Part shown: piece after piece, positions 1 through 9,444 of the stretch
How positions within the stretch are numbered: position 1 is the first letter of the stretch
Layout of the letters: the number at the start of each line of letters is the position of its first letter
Origin: Gammaproteobacteria bacterium
GTDB lineage: Bacteria > Pseudomonadota > Gammaproteobacteria > Steroidobacterales > Foliamicaceae
Assembly: GCA_026708965.1 (NCBI GenBank)
Contig: JAPOTY010000019.1
Location: 1-34,597 of the forward strand
Length of the DNA stretch: 34,597 nt
Reading direction: 5' to 3'
The notes under the pieces: model-generated
Database searches by the model: none
The model's input: the letters and a program-made list of their open reading frames with translations, nothing else
Told to the model about the DNA's origin: nothing
Position numbers and translations under genes: made by a program

Positions 1-3000
1 CGTTGTCGCCGTTGGTCGTGGAATCGTCCGTCTCGCGCACGGTCAGGGTCTTGGGCGCGACCGTCACCCCTCGCGCATCGTCGTCGCGGACGGTCAGCGT
101 CTGGTCGGCCGGGTTGGCGACGCCGTTGCCGCCGCTCGCCGCCGCCGAGACCGTGACCCTAAGGTCGGCGGTGTCCACGTCGTTGTTGACAGCGGTGAGC
201 GTCACCACGCCCTCGCTTTCCGTCTCGCCTGCGTCGATCGTCAGCACCTTGTTGTCGCTCAGCGTCACGCCCGTTCCCGCCGACACCGTGAGCGTGAGGT
301 CCTTGCTCGATGCGGGACTCAAGGTGGCGGTCACGGTGCTGACGTTGCCATTGCCGCTTTCGTTGATGGCGGTGGGAGTCAGCACGAGCGTCGCCGTCGG
401 TGTGCCCTCGTTGTCGGCGATGGTGACTTCCGCGCTCTCGACATCGATGTCGCCGGAGGCGCCGGAGACGGTGAGCTTTTCAGAGCCTTCGGCGATGGCG
501 TCGTCGGTCGGGTCTAGGCTGAAGGTGGCCGTGGCGCTCGTGGCACCCGCCGGGATGTCGATGTCGAACGATGTTACCGCGGCATAGTCCTCGCCGGAGG
601 TTGCGGTGTCGTCGCTGTCGCCCACCGTAACCGTGACTGTCGTTTCCGCGCCGTAGGTCGTGCCGCCGGTGACAGTCGCCGTTACCGTGACGGTGGCGGC
701 GGTCGCCGCGTTCTCGGCGACCGTTGACGGGGCCGTGGAGAGTGCGATGCCGGTGGGTGCGTCGTCGTCGTCGGCCACCGTCAGCGCCACGGCATCGACA
801 GTGATGCCATCGTAGTCGTTGCCGTCGCCGCGCGCGGCGAGGCTGTGGGTGATGCTGGTCGCGCGCGCGTCGTCGATGTTGTCCAGGCTATCGTCCGCGG
901 CGGTGACGGTGACGGTCTGCGGATCGTTCCAAGTGTCCTTCGTGAAGCGAAGGTTCCCCGGGGACACCGTGGCGACGGTTTCATCGCCGCTCTCGACGGT
1001 GATGACGACCCTGCCCGCAGTGGGTTGGGAGTTGAGCACGACCGTATATTCGCCGATGCGCTCATCGTTGTCCGCAGTGTCCGGGTCGTCGGCCTCCGCG
1101 AGTGGGAGGCTGGTCGGAGTCACGGTCACGCCACGGCTGTCATCCTCGACGATGGCGAAGTTCCTTAGCAGAACGCATGTGCCGCTGCCACAGTTGCCGC
1201 CGGTCGTTTCCGATACCGGGTCGTAGAAAACCACGTCGTCGCTATTGGTTCTCAGTTCGATGCCGAATGTTTCGAGCGGCTCTTCTTGAAAATCGTCTTC
1301 AACCGTTTCGGCGAGTTCCACGTCCGAGGCGGCGCTGGCGGCGTATTGCAGGTCGTAGGGGCCGCTACCGTTCAACTTCGACTCGATCACCTCATCGGCC
1401 GCAGCGGCGCCCGCCACGCCGAGGCCGACGATTTTCCAGCGCAGTCTCACCTCATCGGGGCGTCCTGTCGCACCGCCGCGGGCACCTGTGGCGACATACC
1501 GGAAGCTGCCCGCGACGGGGTCGCCCTCATTGACTTGAATGCGTCCGTTGGCGGGAGCTGGAAAAGCTGCTGAAATGCTGCCGTAAACGATATCGGTGAC
1601 GGTCAGCGACAAGGGCGCGGTGGCGCTGTTGCCGTCCTCGTCGGTCACGCGCACAGTGAATTCGTACACGTTGTCGGTGTTCGTGTCGATCGGAGCCTCG
1701 AAGTTAAAAGTGATTGTTTTGTCCTGCTTGTCTTTGGCCAGCGTGACTACGCCGGTGTCGGGGTTGATGGCAAAGTGCTCGGCATCGTCGCCTTCGAGGG
1801 TCCAGGCCACGTCGCCATCGGGGGTGCCTTCCCAGCTAGGGGCGGGCGAAGTCCAGTCGCTGTTCTCGGGGACGCTGACATCGGCGAGGCCCGCTATCGC
1901 CACCGACCGTCCGTCGTCGTCGCGGATTTTAACGGCGGCGGCGCGCCTCTCAACGATCACATCCGCATAGTCGATATCGTCGATGATGACCTTGAACTGC
2001 TCGGTCTCTTCGGGCACATCGTCTTCGGTGGTGAGCACGAAGAATTCCGCCTCGACCACGCCTTCCCGGATGAATAGGGCGCAGCTGTCGTCCTTCGCAG
2101 CGCATTGAGCGAAATCCGCAGGCGGCTCCACCGTGATGGTGCCTGGCTTGGGGGTGCCCCCCTTGGCGGTGCCCGCCTTGGTTCTGAAACGGATCGTGAA
2201 GCCGCGGCTAGCCGCCTTCGACAGCCGCACTGTGACACCGGCGAGTTCGCCCTCGTCGCTCACCGTGTCGAGGACGGATAAATGGACCGCTTCGTCGTCG
2301 CGGATAGTGGCGGTCGCGGTGTCGCCGCCGGGCAGTGGCCGGAACGGCAGGCTTGTGCTCAAGTCTTCGAATATCTCCGAAAAGGAGATCGTGAAGGTCT
2401 TGTTGCCATCGAGCGTGTTATTGCTAATCGTATCGATGGTGATCCGCCCCACGGGCTCCGTTTTGTCCGTTGCGGACGAAGGTTCGAAGTTGAGTCGATT
2501 GCTGGGCGGCTGGTAATGGACGCCTTGCATGGCGGTATCGGTTTCGGCGCCAAACCTGGCTAGGGTGAACGGGCTGGAGCTTGCTTGCAGCGCCGCCAAG
2601 GCTTGGTCGCTATCGACATAGATATCGAAGTGCGCGGGTTCGCCCTCCCAGGGCGAGTTGGCGCTCACCACCCGGAAGCGGTATATGTCGTCGTCGTCGA
2701 TGATGGTGAAGACCTTTTGTATCTCGAGGTGGTCTGTCGTCTCCGCCTCGTTGCTACTGGAATGCACTACCCCATCGATCCACACGATAAAGGTTTCGTC
2801 GGGCTCCTCGCGGTTGTCATCGACGGTGCGCACCCAGAAGCTCGACTCATCCTCGTTTTCCCCGAACTCGAACGAGGCGGTTTGTGAACCGTCATTGGCT
2901 TGGCCGCAGGCGCTTGCCACGTTGTCTTTTTCTATGGTGAAGACATCTATTTGGTTACGGGGGGTGGGAGAGGTTCTCTTTATCGTTCCGGCATGACCGT

Positions 3001-6000
3001 GATGGACGTCCCGCTGGTCGTAGGGTCCCGTCGGCTCGATGCAGCCGAACAGCCCTTGCACGGCCAGCCCGGTGCGGTCGCGCTTGACCCGGATGCGCGC
3101 CGACTGCCCTTCGGGTATGTTGGTGTCCTTGTTCACGATCCGATAGCGCGTGGTATCGTTATCGCGGATCTTGGCGAGGCCGACATCCTTGGTGATGACC
3201 ACCTTGTCGGGGTCGGTGCCGGGCTTGAGGGAGATGATGCCGCTGAAGTACTCCGAGTGATATTCCTGCCTGTCATCGTCCACTATCTCGATGTTATACA
3301 TTATTGCTCTTGTAATACCGGCAGGGAATTCGCCTTCGGCCCACCCGTCCTGCAGCGGAAACCCGGGAGCTTTGGTGGTGTCGATGTAGTCCCTCGCCGG
3401 GCCGGATCCCTTGGCATCGTGTGTCCGAAATTGGGTGCCCCCGAAAATTATTGGCACTTCGGGGCCGCCGCCGTCCTCGGTCTTGTACCGGAACTCGACC
3501 GGATAGGTGCGCGCGCTGGAGAGGCGCACGGTGAAGTTCACCTGCTGCTTCTCGCCCTCCGTGACCTCGAAGTCTTCGATCCACATGCTCGGCGTGTCGT
3601 TGTCAAGGATAGTGACGGTGGCGGTGAGCGGGGCGAGGATATCGGTTTGCTGGCTGCTTCGCTGGCTCGTGAAGAACAGAGGGTCCTCCCCTTCGCGCAG
3701 GCGCAGCAGCACCACTTGAAAGGCTTCGGTGTTCTCGTCCACCTCGTCGTCGATGGTTGGGAATTCGAGGCTGGCGCTCGCCTGTCCCGCGGCGAAGGTG
3801 AGCGTGCCGCCGTCCTCTCCGGTGTAGTCCGCGCCGCGGGTGGCGGGTTGAATGTTTTCCCCACGCGTTCTGAAATAGGGGTGCGGCGGCGTTCCGCGCA
3901 CCCGCCACTCCAGGCGCACCGGCACCGCAGGCGCCGGGTTCAGCGTGATCGGCAGGCTGATGGTCTCGCCTTCGGTGACGGTGGCATCGCCGATCTCAAC
4001 GGCGGGCCGCTTGTCGTTGTCGCGGATGATGCCCGCCGCCCGGGCCGCCCCCATCTGCAGGCCGTCCACCCCGGGATCGATCAGCACCACCGAGAAGTCC
4101 TCGTCGGGCTCGTCGAGATCGTCATCAATGGTTTCCACTTCTATGACTTTGTCGATTTCCCCGGGCTTGAAAACCAGATCAAACCGACTGCTGGGAACGA
4201 CTTTGGTGTAGTCCTTGTCGGCTTCGGCGCTTTGGCCGGGGAACGATCTGGTTCTCCATCTGACTTTGATTTCGGCGGAGGCGGCCACGCCAATGCTGAC
4301 CGGAAACGCCAGCGGATTGCCTTCGGTGGCTTTCTTCGCAGGCGCCGAGATGCGCAGCGTGGGGCCGTCATCGATCTCGCCCTTGGCCTTGGCCTTGCTT
4401 GTGGCCACTTCGTACCGGGTGATTTGCACGTCTGTCCCTGCGCCACTCAGCCTGAGCTCGTAAGCCGACCGCAGAGACACCTCGAATTTCTCTGTCGGCT
4501 CATCGGTCCCGTCGGACCGGGTTGGCACCTCCAGCGCGACGCTGGTTTGGCCCGTTGCTATTTGGATCTCCCTTGCCTCGCGATAGTCGCTGCCTGTCCA
4601 GGAGGCAGGGAAGTCGCCGTTGCCGGGGGCCGCGCCGGCGGCCCCCGATATCGCCCAATTCAACGTGATCCTGTTGTCGTAGGCACCGATTTGCCACTTG
4701 CCGTCCTTATGGACCCAGAGGTCGGCGTGGAAGACTGCCTTGCCGCCCTCTTGCACCACCACCGGTCCTGCCCCCGGCGCGGCCTCGCGCAGCCGCAGTT
4801 CCGGCGCGTAGCTGTCGTTGTCGATAATCGTGCCTACCGGGAAGATGCGGCGGGCGCTGTCAGTGAAAACCGCGTTTGCCGGCTGGGAAAAGCGCAGATG
4901 CACGGTCTCTTCGTCCTCGACATCGGTGTCATCCTTGATCTGGACCGATACCGTTTTCTGTTGCGGCGCGTCGCCAGCGTCGGCGGCGAAGGTGAGCGTG
5001 CCGGCTTTCAGCGGCTCGTAGTCCGTGTCCTTCTCGGCGGTGCCTTTGCCATTATCACGGTAACGCACCGTCACATCTTGGCCTTGGGGTGGATTGGTTA
5101 GCGTGACCGTGAAATCGAGAGGGCTGTCGCCTTCGCGGGCGCTCGGCGAATCCACCGTGATGGTCGAAGCTCGATCATCGTTCTCGATGGTGACCGTGGC
5201 GAAATACTCGTCGCGGCCGTTGGGCAGAACCACGGAATGGGGCTGGTCGAAACGCAGACAGAAGGTTTCGTCGGGCTCGTAGTACTCATCGTGCATGAGC
5301 GGCAGCGTTAACAAGCGATCCCTGTCCTCGGGGTTGGACTTGTCCCAGGAGATCACGTCTTGATACGGCGCCGAGCCGATATCCAGCGCGTCGGCGGTGG
5401 TCTCGCAGCCGCCGCCGCTGGCAACCCTCGTGACCCTGACGCTGGGGTTTCCCCCGCTTGCGGCGATATCGCCCCGAAGGTTGATCGGAAAATGCAAACC
5501 TTCGAGGGTGTTCCCTGAAACAACGACCTCACTGCTCTCGGGTACCGTGATGTCTCGCATCAAAAGCTCGCGCCCGGGCAAGGTGGAATCGTGCTTCACG
5601 GGCACGGTGAGCGTAGTTTTCGCGCCGAGCCGGTAATAGTCGTTCGCCAGCAACGTGACCGTGACTGCGCCATTGCCGCGTCCACGGTCGAACCGGGTTT
5701 GCACCGTTCCCGCGGAAAAGTCATGGCGCTGAGGACTGCTAGGAGAAGAAACCGCGCTTTGGCTGAACGATTTTTCGCCTTCCTGCCCGCTTGCCAGAAA
5801 ATCGAGGTCGGGATCGTCATCGACCCGGTAGCGTAATTCGACCGGATCGGCGAAGTCGTTGGCGCGGCTGAGCAACAGATCGAACACTCCGCCTTCCTTG
5901 ATGCCGTCCCGCTCTAGCGCCGTGTTCTGCCGGAACGTCACCTGCGGGCAACGGCTGGCGTTGTCCAGCACTTGGATGCTGAGGGTTCCGTATCGATTAT

Positions 6001-6469
6001 TCGCCGGATTGTGATCCAAATCGTATTCAACAGCGGTATTCAAGACGGGATCAGTTTCCGCAAGGCTGACCGTAATCCGACCGTTTTTGCATATCGCGGC
6101 ATGCTGAGTAGGTATTCTTATCGTGCCTTTCTTTGTGGTATTTGGAGCAATACTCTCAAGCCGCACTCCTTCTCCAAACCTTTCCTTATTCTCGTTGATA
6201 AAGTCGATGTTGGGATCGTCGGAGATTGTGGTGGAAACAAATACTTGGTTTCCTTCTCCTCGCCGTCTGACATTTACAGTGATCTCAATGGCATCCCCTT
6301 CCGTGACGCTCACGACAGGCTCCATCCAGGCGACGAAAGGCTTTTCTTCCTGTGCGCCCGCGGCAACGGGCAGCAGCAGGCACAGCGCAGCGCACAGCGC
6401 GTCAAGCGTGCGGGTGGGCGCAGCGCGGAAAGGCGGCCTTGCGGCGCCATGGGGGAAGCTAGACGACAT
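1..6469 (-). CDS. Giant secreted Calx-beta / cadherin-like repeat protein (C-terminus outside window)
   Basis: The minus strand is open from the ATG at 6469 to the left edge, about 2156 codons with no stop. Residues 1-42 form a signal peptide with a late hydrophobic stretch and an AGAQ-type cleavage site. Mature sequence is a chain of beta-sandwich repeats. Several end in the Calx-beta signature of an acidic cluster (for example TIDDDLDEPDEDF near residue 780) followed by an I-x-DND linker. A cadherin-like domain (VPENSDW..., FAINPDTGVVTL) lies near residues 1505-1630. Acidic loops of this type bind calcium in the families concerned. The likely role is a surface or secreted adhesin or matrix protein. 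A run of eight C lies 17-24 bases upstream of the start on the coding strand, and a TATAAA-like box lies further upstream. Long reading frames on the opposite strand here, such as 2900-5101, are antisense shadows. Ligand and anchoring domain cannot be seen. Confidence 0.88.
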   Translation of the reverse strand, partial: MSSSFPHGAARPPFRAAPTRTLDALCAALCLLLPVAAGAQEEKPFVAWMEPVVSVTEGDAIEITVNVRRRGEGNQVFVSTTISDDPNIDFINENKERFGEGVRLESIAPNTTKKGTIRIPTQHAAICKNGRITVSLAETDPVLNTAVEYDLDHNPANNRYGTLSIQVLDNASRCPQVTFRQNTALERDGIKEGGVFDLLLSRANDFADPVELRYRVDDDPDLDFLASGQEGEKSFSQSAVSSPSSPQRHDFSAGTVQTRFDRGRGNGAVTVTLLANDYYRLGAKTTLTVPVKHDSTLPGRELLMRDITVPESSEVVVSGNTLEGLHFPINLRGDIAASGGNPSVRVTRVASGGGCETTADALDIGSAPYQDVISWDKSNPEDRDRLLTLPLMHDEYYEPDETFCLRFDQPHSVVLPNGRDEYFATVTIENDDRASTITVDSPSAREGDSPLDFTVTLTNPPQGQDVTVRYRDNGKGTAEKDTDYEPLKAGTLTFAADAGDAPQQKTVSVQIKDDTDVEDEETVHLRFSQPANAVFTDSARRIFPVGTIIDNDSYAPELRLREAAPGAGPVVVQEGGKAVFHADLWVHKDGKWQIGAYDNRITLNWAISGAAGAAPGNGDFPASWTGSDYREAREIQIATGQTSVALEVPTRSDGTDEPTEKFEVSLRSAYELRLSGAGTDVQITRYEVATSKAKAKGEIDDGPTLRISAPAKKATEGNPLAFPVSIGVAASAEIKVRWRTRSFPGQSAEADKDYTKVVPSSRFDLVFKPGEIDKVIEVETIDDDLDEPDEDFSVVLIDPGVDGLQMGAARAAGIIRDNDKRPAVEIGDATVTEGETISLPITLNPAPAVPVRLEWRVRGTPPHPYFRTRGENIQPATRGADYTGEDGGTLTFAAGQASASLEFPTIDDEVDENTEAFQVVLLRLREGEDPLFFTSQRSSQQTDILAPLTATVTILDNDTPSMWIEDFEVTEGEKQQVNFTVRLSSARTYPVEFRYKTEDGGGPEVPIIFGGTQFRTHDAKGSGPARDYIDTTKAPGFPLQDGWAEGEFPAGITRAIMYNIEIVDDDRQEYHSEYFSGIISLKPGTDPDKVVITKDVGLAKIRDNDTTRYRIVNKDTNIPEGQSARIRVKRDRTGLAVQGLFGCIEPTGPYDQRDVHHGHAGTIKRTSPTPRNQIDVFTIEKDNVASACGQANDGSQTASFEFGENEDESSFWVRTVDDNREEPDETFIVWIDGVVHSSSNEAETTDHLEIQKVFTIIDDDDIYRFRVVSANSPWEGEPAHFDIYVDSDQALAALQASSSPFTLARFGAETDTAMQGVHYQPPSNRLNFEPSSATDKTEPVGRITIDTISNNTLDGNKTFTISFSEIFEDLSTSLPFRPLPGGDTATATIRDDEAVHLSVLDTVSDEGELAGVTVRLSKAASRGFTIRFRTKAGTAKGGTPKPGTITVEPPADFAQCAAKDDSCALFIREGVVEAEFFVLTTEDDVPEETEQFKVIIDDIDYADVIVERRAAAVKIRDDDGRSVAIAGLADVSVPENSDWTSPAPSWEGTPDGDVAWTLEGDDAEHFAINPDTGVVTLAKDKQDKTITFNFEAPIDTNTDNVYEFTVRVTDEDGNSATAPLSLTVTDIVYGSISAAFPAPANGRIQVNEGDPVAGSFRYVATGARGGATGRPDEVRLRWKIVGLGVAGAAAADEVIESKLNGSGPYDLQYAASAASDVELAETVEDDFQEEPLETFGIELRTNSDDVVFYDPVSETTGGNCGSGTCVLLRNFAIVEDDSRGVTVTPTSLPLAEADDPDTADNDERIGEYTVVLNSQPTAGRVVITVESGDETVATVSPGNLRFTKDTWNDPQTVTVTAADDSLDNIDDARATSITHSLAARGDGNDYDGITVDAVALTVADDDDAPTGIALSTAPSTVAENAATAATVTVTATVTGGTTYGAETTVTVTVGDSDDTATSGEDYAAVTSFDIDIPAGATSATATFSLDPTDDAIAEGSEKLTVSGASGDIDVESAEVTIADNEGTPTATLVLTPTAINESGNGNVSTVTATLSPASSKDLTLTVSAGTGVTLSDNKVLTIDAGETESEGVVTLTAVNNDVDTADLRVTVSAAASGGNGVANPADQTLTVRDDDARGVTVAPKTLTVRETDDSTTNGDN

Positions 6470-6616
6470 CACGGGGAAGCGGTCAGGGGGGGGTAGATTG
6501 CGCTGTGGAACACCGGTGATTCCCCACGCCTTTATAAGATTGATAACGTTCTTCTCATGAGCCGGTAGAATTTTCCGTAGGTGATTCGCTGGATAGCTAG
6601 AAATAAGATTCAGCCC

Positions 6617-6823
6617 ATGTGGAAAGCAGCGGCAGATACGGCGCGCGAAATGCTGTGCGCGCGCAAGCGCCCGCTCATGGTCACGCGGCGCGATTTATTT
6701 CATGCGCTCTCGACCAACGGAAATCCCAGTTTCGCAACGATTCTTCGGGTTCTGAATGCCTTGGGACCGGGTCTCTATCCTGCGCCGAAGGCCGTTTCGC
6801 AGCTGTCGCCGCGCAGTTCCTGA
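6617..6823 (+). pseudogene. Fragment resembling a HigA-type addiction-module antidote protein
   Basis: This short frame (68 residues from the ATG at 6617; an in-frame alternative start lies at 6581) contains ALSTNGNPSFATILRVLNAL. That closely matches the C-terminal helix-turn-helix part of the Xre-like antidote family (TIGR02684 type), whose members usually read A-L-S-x-x-G-N-P-x-F-A-T-x-L-x-V-L-x-A-L-G-L. The N-terminal half does not look like the usual first helices, and no HigB-like toxin is visible on either side, so this is probably a remnant. If it is expressed it could still bind DNA. The family resemblance is from memory and the assignment as a pseudogene is inference. Confidence 0.5.
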
Positions 6824-7109
6824 ACAGGCCCGATCAGTGGCGCGGGCGGTTCCCTGCCTCCCGGCATTCACGATTCGGCTGGAAGCCAACCTTGGCCGCT
6901 TTCAGCGAGCCAACGCGGTTCGCCGCGCCGATCCGGCGCCCCCAGAGGTTGACGGCGGCATCGGTCATCGCCTGCCTACTCCCAACTCCAGGAAGGCGGC
7001 TGCGGGTCTGCTCGCCCCGGTCTTGCCCGCAGCCGCTCCTTTCTGCGCCGTTCCACCCGTTCCATTGGCCGCACATCGTAGGAAGGCACCGCCGATGCTT
7101 GGGTGGCTG
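6824..7109. other. Intergenic stretch without a recognisable gene
   Basis: Between the antitoxin-like fragment and the phosphodiester-glycosidase gene no frame looks like protein on either strand. The sequence is GC-rich with several short GC-rich inverted repeats, for instance around 6990-7040. I see no clear terminator, tRNA or promoter. It may be decayed accessory DNA together with the 6617-6823 fragment. Confidence 0.4.
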
Positions 7110-8114
7110 TTAGTCGCAGAATACCCCGATCGCGCTCATCACCTGGCGCTCCCCGGCAATGCCGGACGGCCGGTTGACCAGCCTGTTGTTCACGTGCAAG
7201 GCCGAGGAGCCGCCGCCATCCAGGTTCAGCGCCTCGCGGGCGCCGAGTGCCACCATGATCGCGGCGAGCTGCTCCAGGTCCACGCCCCGGCTGGCCGGTT
7301 GGCGGCCGTCAACAACCAGCAGGAGCAGCGTGCCGTCGTCGCGGATGCCGGCCGCCGTTCGCGGATGCGTATCCGGTATGGAGGAGCCGAAGAAGACCTC
7401 TTCGTTGGCGGTCACGCGCGCCTGCCCGTTGGAGACTAGGGCGGGGCCTGCGCCCAGCGCGTCCTCCGCAGGCCATTCGACCGGCTCGCCCTTAAGTTTC
7501 GCGGGGCTTCCCGGAATATGCGGCGGCGGTTCCGGCCAAGCCTGCAGCCGGTCGCTGCGGCTCGTGGCCCAGGCGATATCGAATCCGTCGGGCATCACTC
7601 CAAGGGCGGCGCGGGCCGTTTCGTAGCGGATGCCGCCACGCGCAACCGACCGTGTCGCCGGCGCCTTGATCTCGCCGTCCACCACCAGCAGCCCCGCATG
7701 CGTCGCCGGGATGCGCTCCATGGAAAAAAAGCCCCCGTTCACCACCACGCAGGCGCCGGTGTTGGCGGCGAAGGCCGATACCCTTTCGCGGCGGTCATCC
7801 GCATCGCCGGAGAGCAGTATTTCGGTGCGCGCCGAATCGGCGCCGGGGCGAACGGAAACGTGCCAGGCCCGTAACGGAATCTTTGGATCGGCGCCCGAGA
7901 AAACCCGCACGGCGACCGGTAGTTCGGCATTGAGCGATTCCATCGGCTGCCACTGCACGCGCGGCGTCCGGGCTTGCGCGCCCGTCGCGCCGATAAGGGC
8001 AACGATCGCCAGCGCCAAGGAGGCAACCCATGCCGGCATCCTGTCAGCAAGCATCGGCGCCGAGGCCGCAACCCGCGCCCGCCGCAACGAGTGACGCAAG
8101 CGGCTCTGCCTCAC
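7110..8114 (-). CDS. Secreted phosphodiester glycosidase-family (NAGPA-like) protein
   Basis: The protein belongs by motif to the NAGPA/phosphodiester glycosidase family (PF09992), hydrolases first known from lysosomal uncovering enzyme. Visible signatures are VVNGGFF (residues 124-130), HPRTAAGI (250-257) and NLDGGGSSAL (297-306), in the family order. The GTG at 8114 lies six bases after the stop of the upstream ATPase gene, which suggests translational coupling. However, an ATG at 8039 would give a much more normal signal peptide (MPAWVASLALAIVALIG, then AQA), so the true start may be 8039 or 8054. The mature protein should be periplasmic or secreted. Substrate is unknown; in bacteria members often sit near polysaccharide or peptidoglycan genes, which is not the case here. 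Confidence 0.85.
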   Translation of the reverse strand: MRQSRLRHSLRRARVAASAPMLADRMPAWVASLALAIVALIGATGAQARTPRVQWQPMESLNAELPVAVRVFSGADPKIPLRAWHVSVRPGADSARTEILLSGDADDRRERVSAFAANTGACVVVNGGFFSMERIPATHAGLLVVDGEIKAPATRSVARGGIRYETARAALGVMPDGFDIAWATSRSDRLQAWPEPPPHIPGSPAKLKGEPVEWPAEDALGAGPALVSNGQARVTANEEVFFGSSIPDTHPRTAAGIRDDGTLLLLVVDGRQPASRGVDLEQLAAIMVALGAREALNLDGGGSSALHVNNRLVNRPSGIAGERQVMSAIGVFCD

Positions 8115-8120
8115 GCCGGG

Positions 8121-9317
8121 TTAGGCGAGGTGCCAAGGGAGCACCGCGAAGTGCTTATGGCGGAAGGAGCGGGTTCCGCCATGCACCAGCAGGCCTTGGC
8201 GGTTGGGATTGCCGTGCAGGCCGGTCCACCAGCTGAGGTTCCGCATGGCGTCGGCGGGCACGGTTTCGCCGGATTTCACTTCCACCGGAATGAGTTTCCG
8301 GCCTAAGTCGATCAGGATATCTATCTCGTGCCCGCTGGTGTCGCGCCAAGTGTAAAGTGGTGCGTTTTGTCGGCGGTTGACGAAGCTCTTGAAGAGTTCC
8401 GCCGCCACGAACGACTCGAAGACCGCGCCGCGCAGCGGATGCCGCGCCAGCGTTTCGGCATCCGGGATATCCAGCAGGTAGCAGATCAGTCCGGTATCCA
8501 GGAAATGCAGCCTTGGACGTTTGCGCAGCCGCTTGCGGAAGTTGGCGAAGTGCGGCGGCAAGGTGGTCGCGAGGAAGCCGATTTCCAAGGCGTTGAGCCA
8601 GCGGCGGGCGGTTTGCTGGCCCACGCCGGTATCGCTGGCCAGCCGGCTGAGGTTGAGTTCCTGCGCCGTGCTGGCGGCGGCCAGGCGCGCGAAATCCTCA
8701 AACGCTCGCAGATCGGCAACCCGCATCACCTCGCGCAGATCGCGTTCCACGTAGGTGCGGAAGTAGTCGCTTAGCCATTCCCGGGGCGATAAGCCGCGGT
8801 CGTGGATGCGGGGATAGAAGCCCGCGAACAGGGTGCCCCAGCGGTCCCGCTTCGGCGCGCGGGATGCTTCCGGCGCCGACCGGGGAAGTTGCGCCAGGTC
8901 GAAGGGTTCGCGCCCCAGCAATTCGGAGAGCGATAACGGCAGAAGGTTCAGCAAGGCAACCCTGCCGGCAAGCGTTTGCGACACTGATTCCATCAGCAGC
9001 AGGTTTTGGGAGCCGGTCAGGATGAAGCGCCCGGGCCGGCCGTCCTCGTCCACGATGCCTTGTATGTAGGACAGCAGATCGGGCGCGCGCTGCACTTCGT
9101 CAATAACCATGCGGTTTGCGGAAGCCAGAAAGCCCCGGGGGTCTCCAAGCGCCTGCGAGCGCACATCCGGCGCTTCCAGCGAGCGGTACTCGTGGTCCGG
9201 GAATAGCGCCCGGCACAGCGTGGTCTTGCCGGATTGCCGCGGCCCCATGATCGTCACCACCGGGTTTTGACCGGCGGCGCTTAGCGCGGCATCCGATAGG
9301 TGGCGGGCGAATATCAT
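8121..9317 (-). CDS. ATPase of the AAA_14 / DUF4143 family
   Basis: The N-terminal ATPase has Walker A GPRQSGKTTL (25-34), Walker B VIDEVQ (71-76) and a sensor-like LTGSQN (100-105). The C-terminal part is typical of DUF4143, with EIDILID (331-337) and VEVKSG (345-350). This E...EVK pattern resembles a PD-(D/E)XK nuclease core but is usually considered inactive or uncharacterised in this family. Length (398 residues) is normal. The ATG at 9317 has an AAAGG sequence about six bases upstream. These ATPases are common, patchily distributed accessory genes of unknown physiological role. It is transcribed away from the CpeT-like gene and directly towards the glycosidase gene, six bases away. Confidence 0.9.
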   Translation of the reverse strand: MIFARHLSDAALSAAGQNPVVTIMGPRQSGKTTLCRALFPDHEYRSLEAPDVRSQALGDPRGFLASANRMVIDEVQRAPDLLSYIQGIVDEDGRPGRFILTGSQNLLLMESVSQTLAGRVALLNLLPLSLSELLGREPFDLAQLPRSAPEASRAPKRDRWGTLFAGFYPRIHDRGLSPREWLSDYFRTYVERDLREVMRVADLRAFEDFARLAAASTAQELNLSRLASDTGVGQQTARRWLNALEIGFLATTLPPHFANFRKRLRKRPRLHFLDTGLICYLLDIPDAETLARHPLRGAVFESFVAAELFKSFVNRRQNAPLYTWRDTSGHEIDILIDLGRKLIPVEVKSGETVPADAMRNLSWWTGLHGNPNRQGLLVHGGTRSFRHKHFAVLPWHLA

Positions 9318-9444
9318 GGATGGCCTTTAACGTGTCAGTTTGATGATCGTATCATGGAAGTGACCGATTTTTTGCGGGCTAGGCGCTTTGCAAAGAGGCG
9401 CTTCGGGTTTAGGCTTTCGGAGCAAGCCGAGAAAGGAGAGGGAG

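Noticed and set aside
2900..5101. Plus-strand open frame of 733 codons
   Set aside because: It lies in exact antisense codon register to the minus-strand Calx-beta gene, whose translation has clear repeat motifs; the plus-strand product has none.
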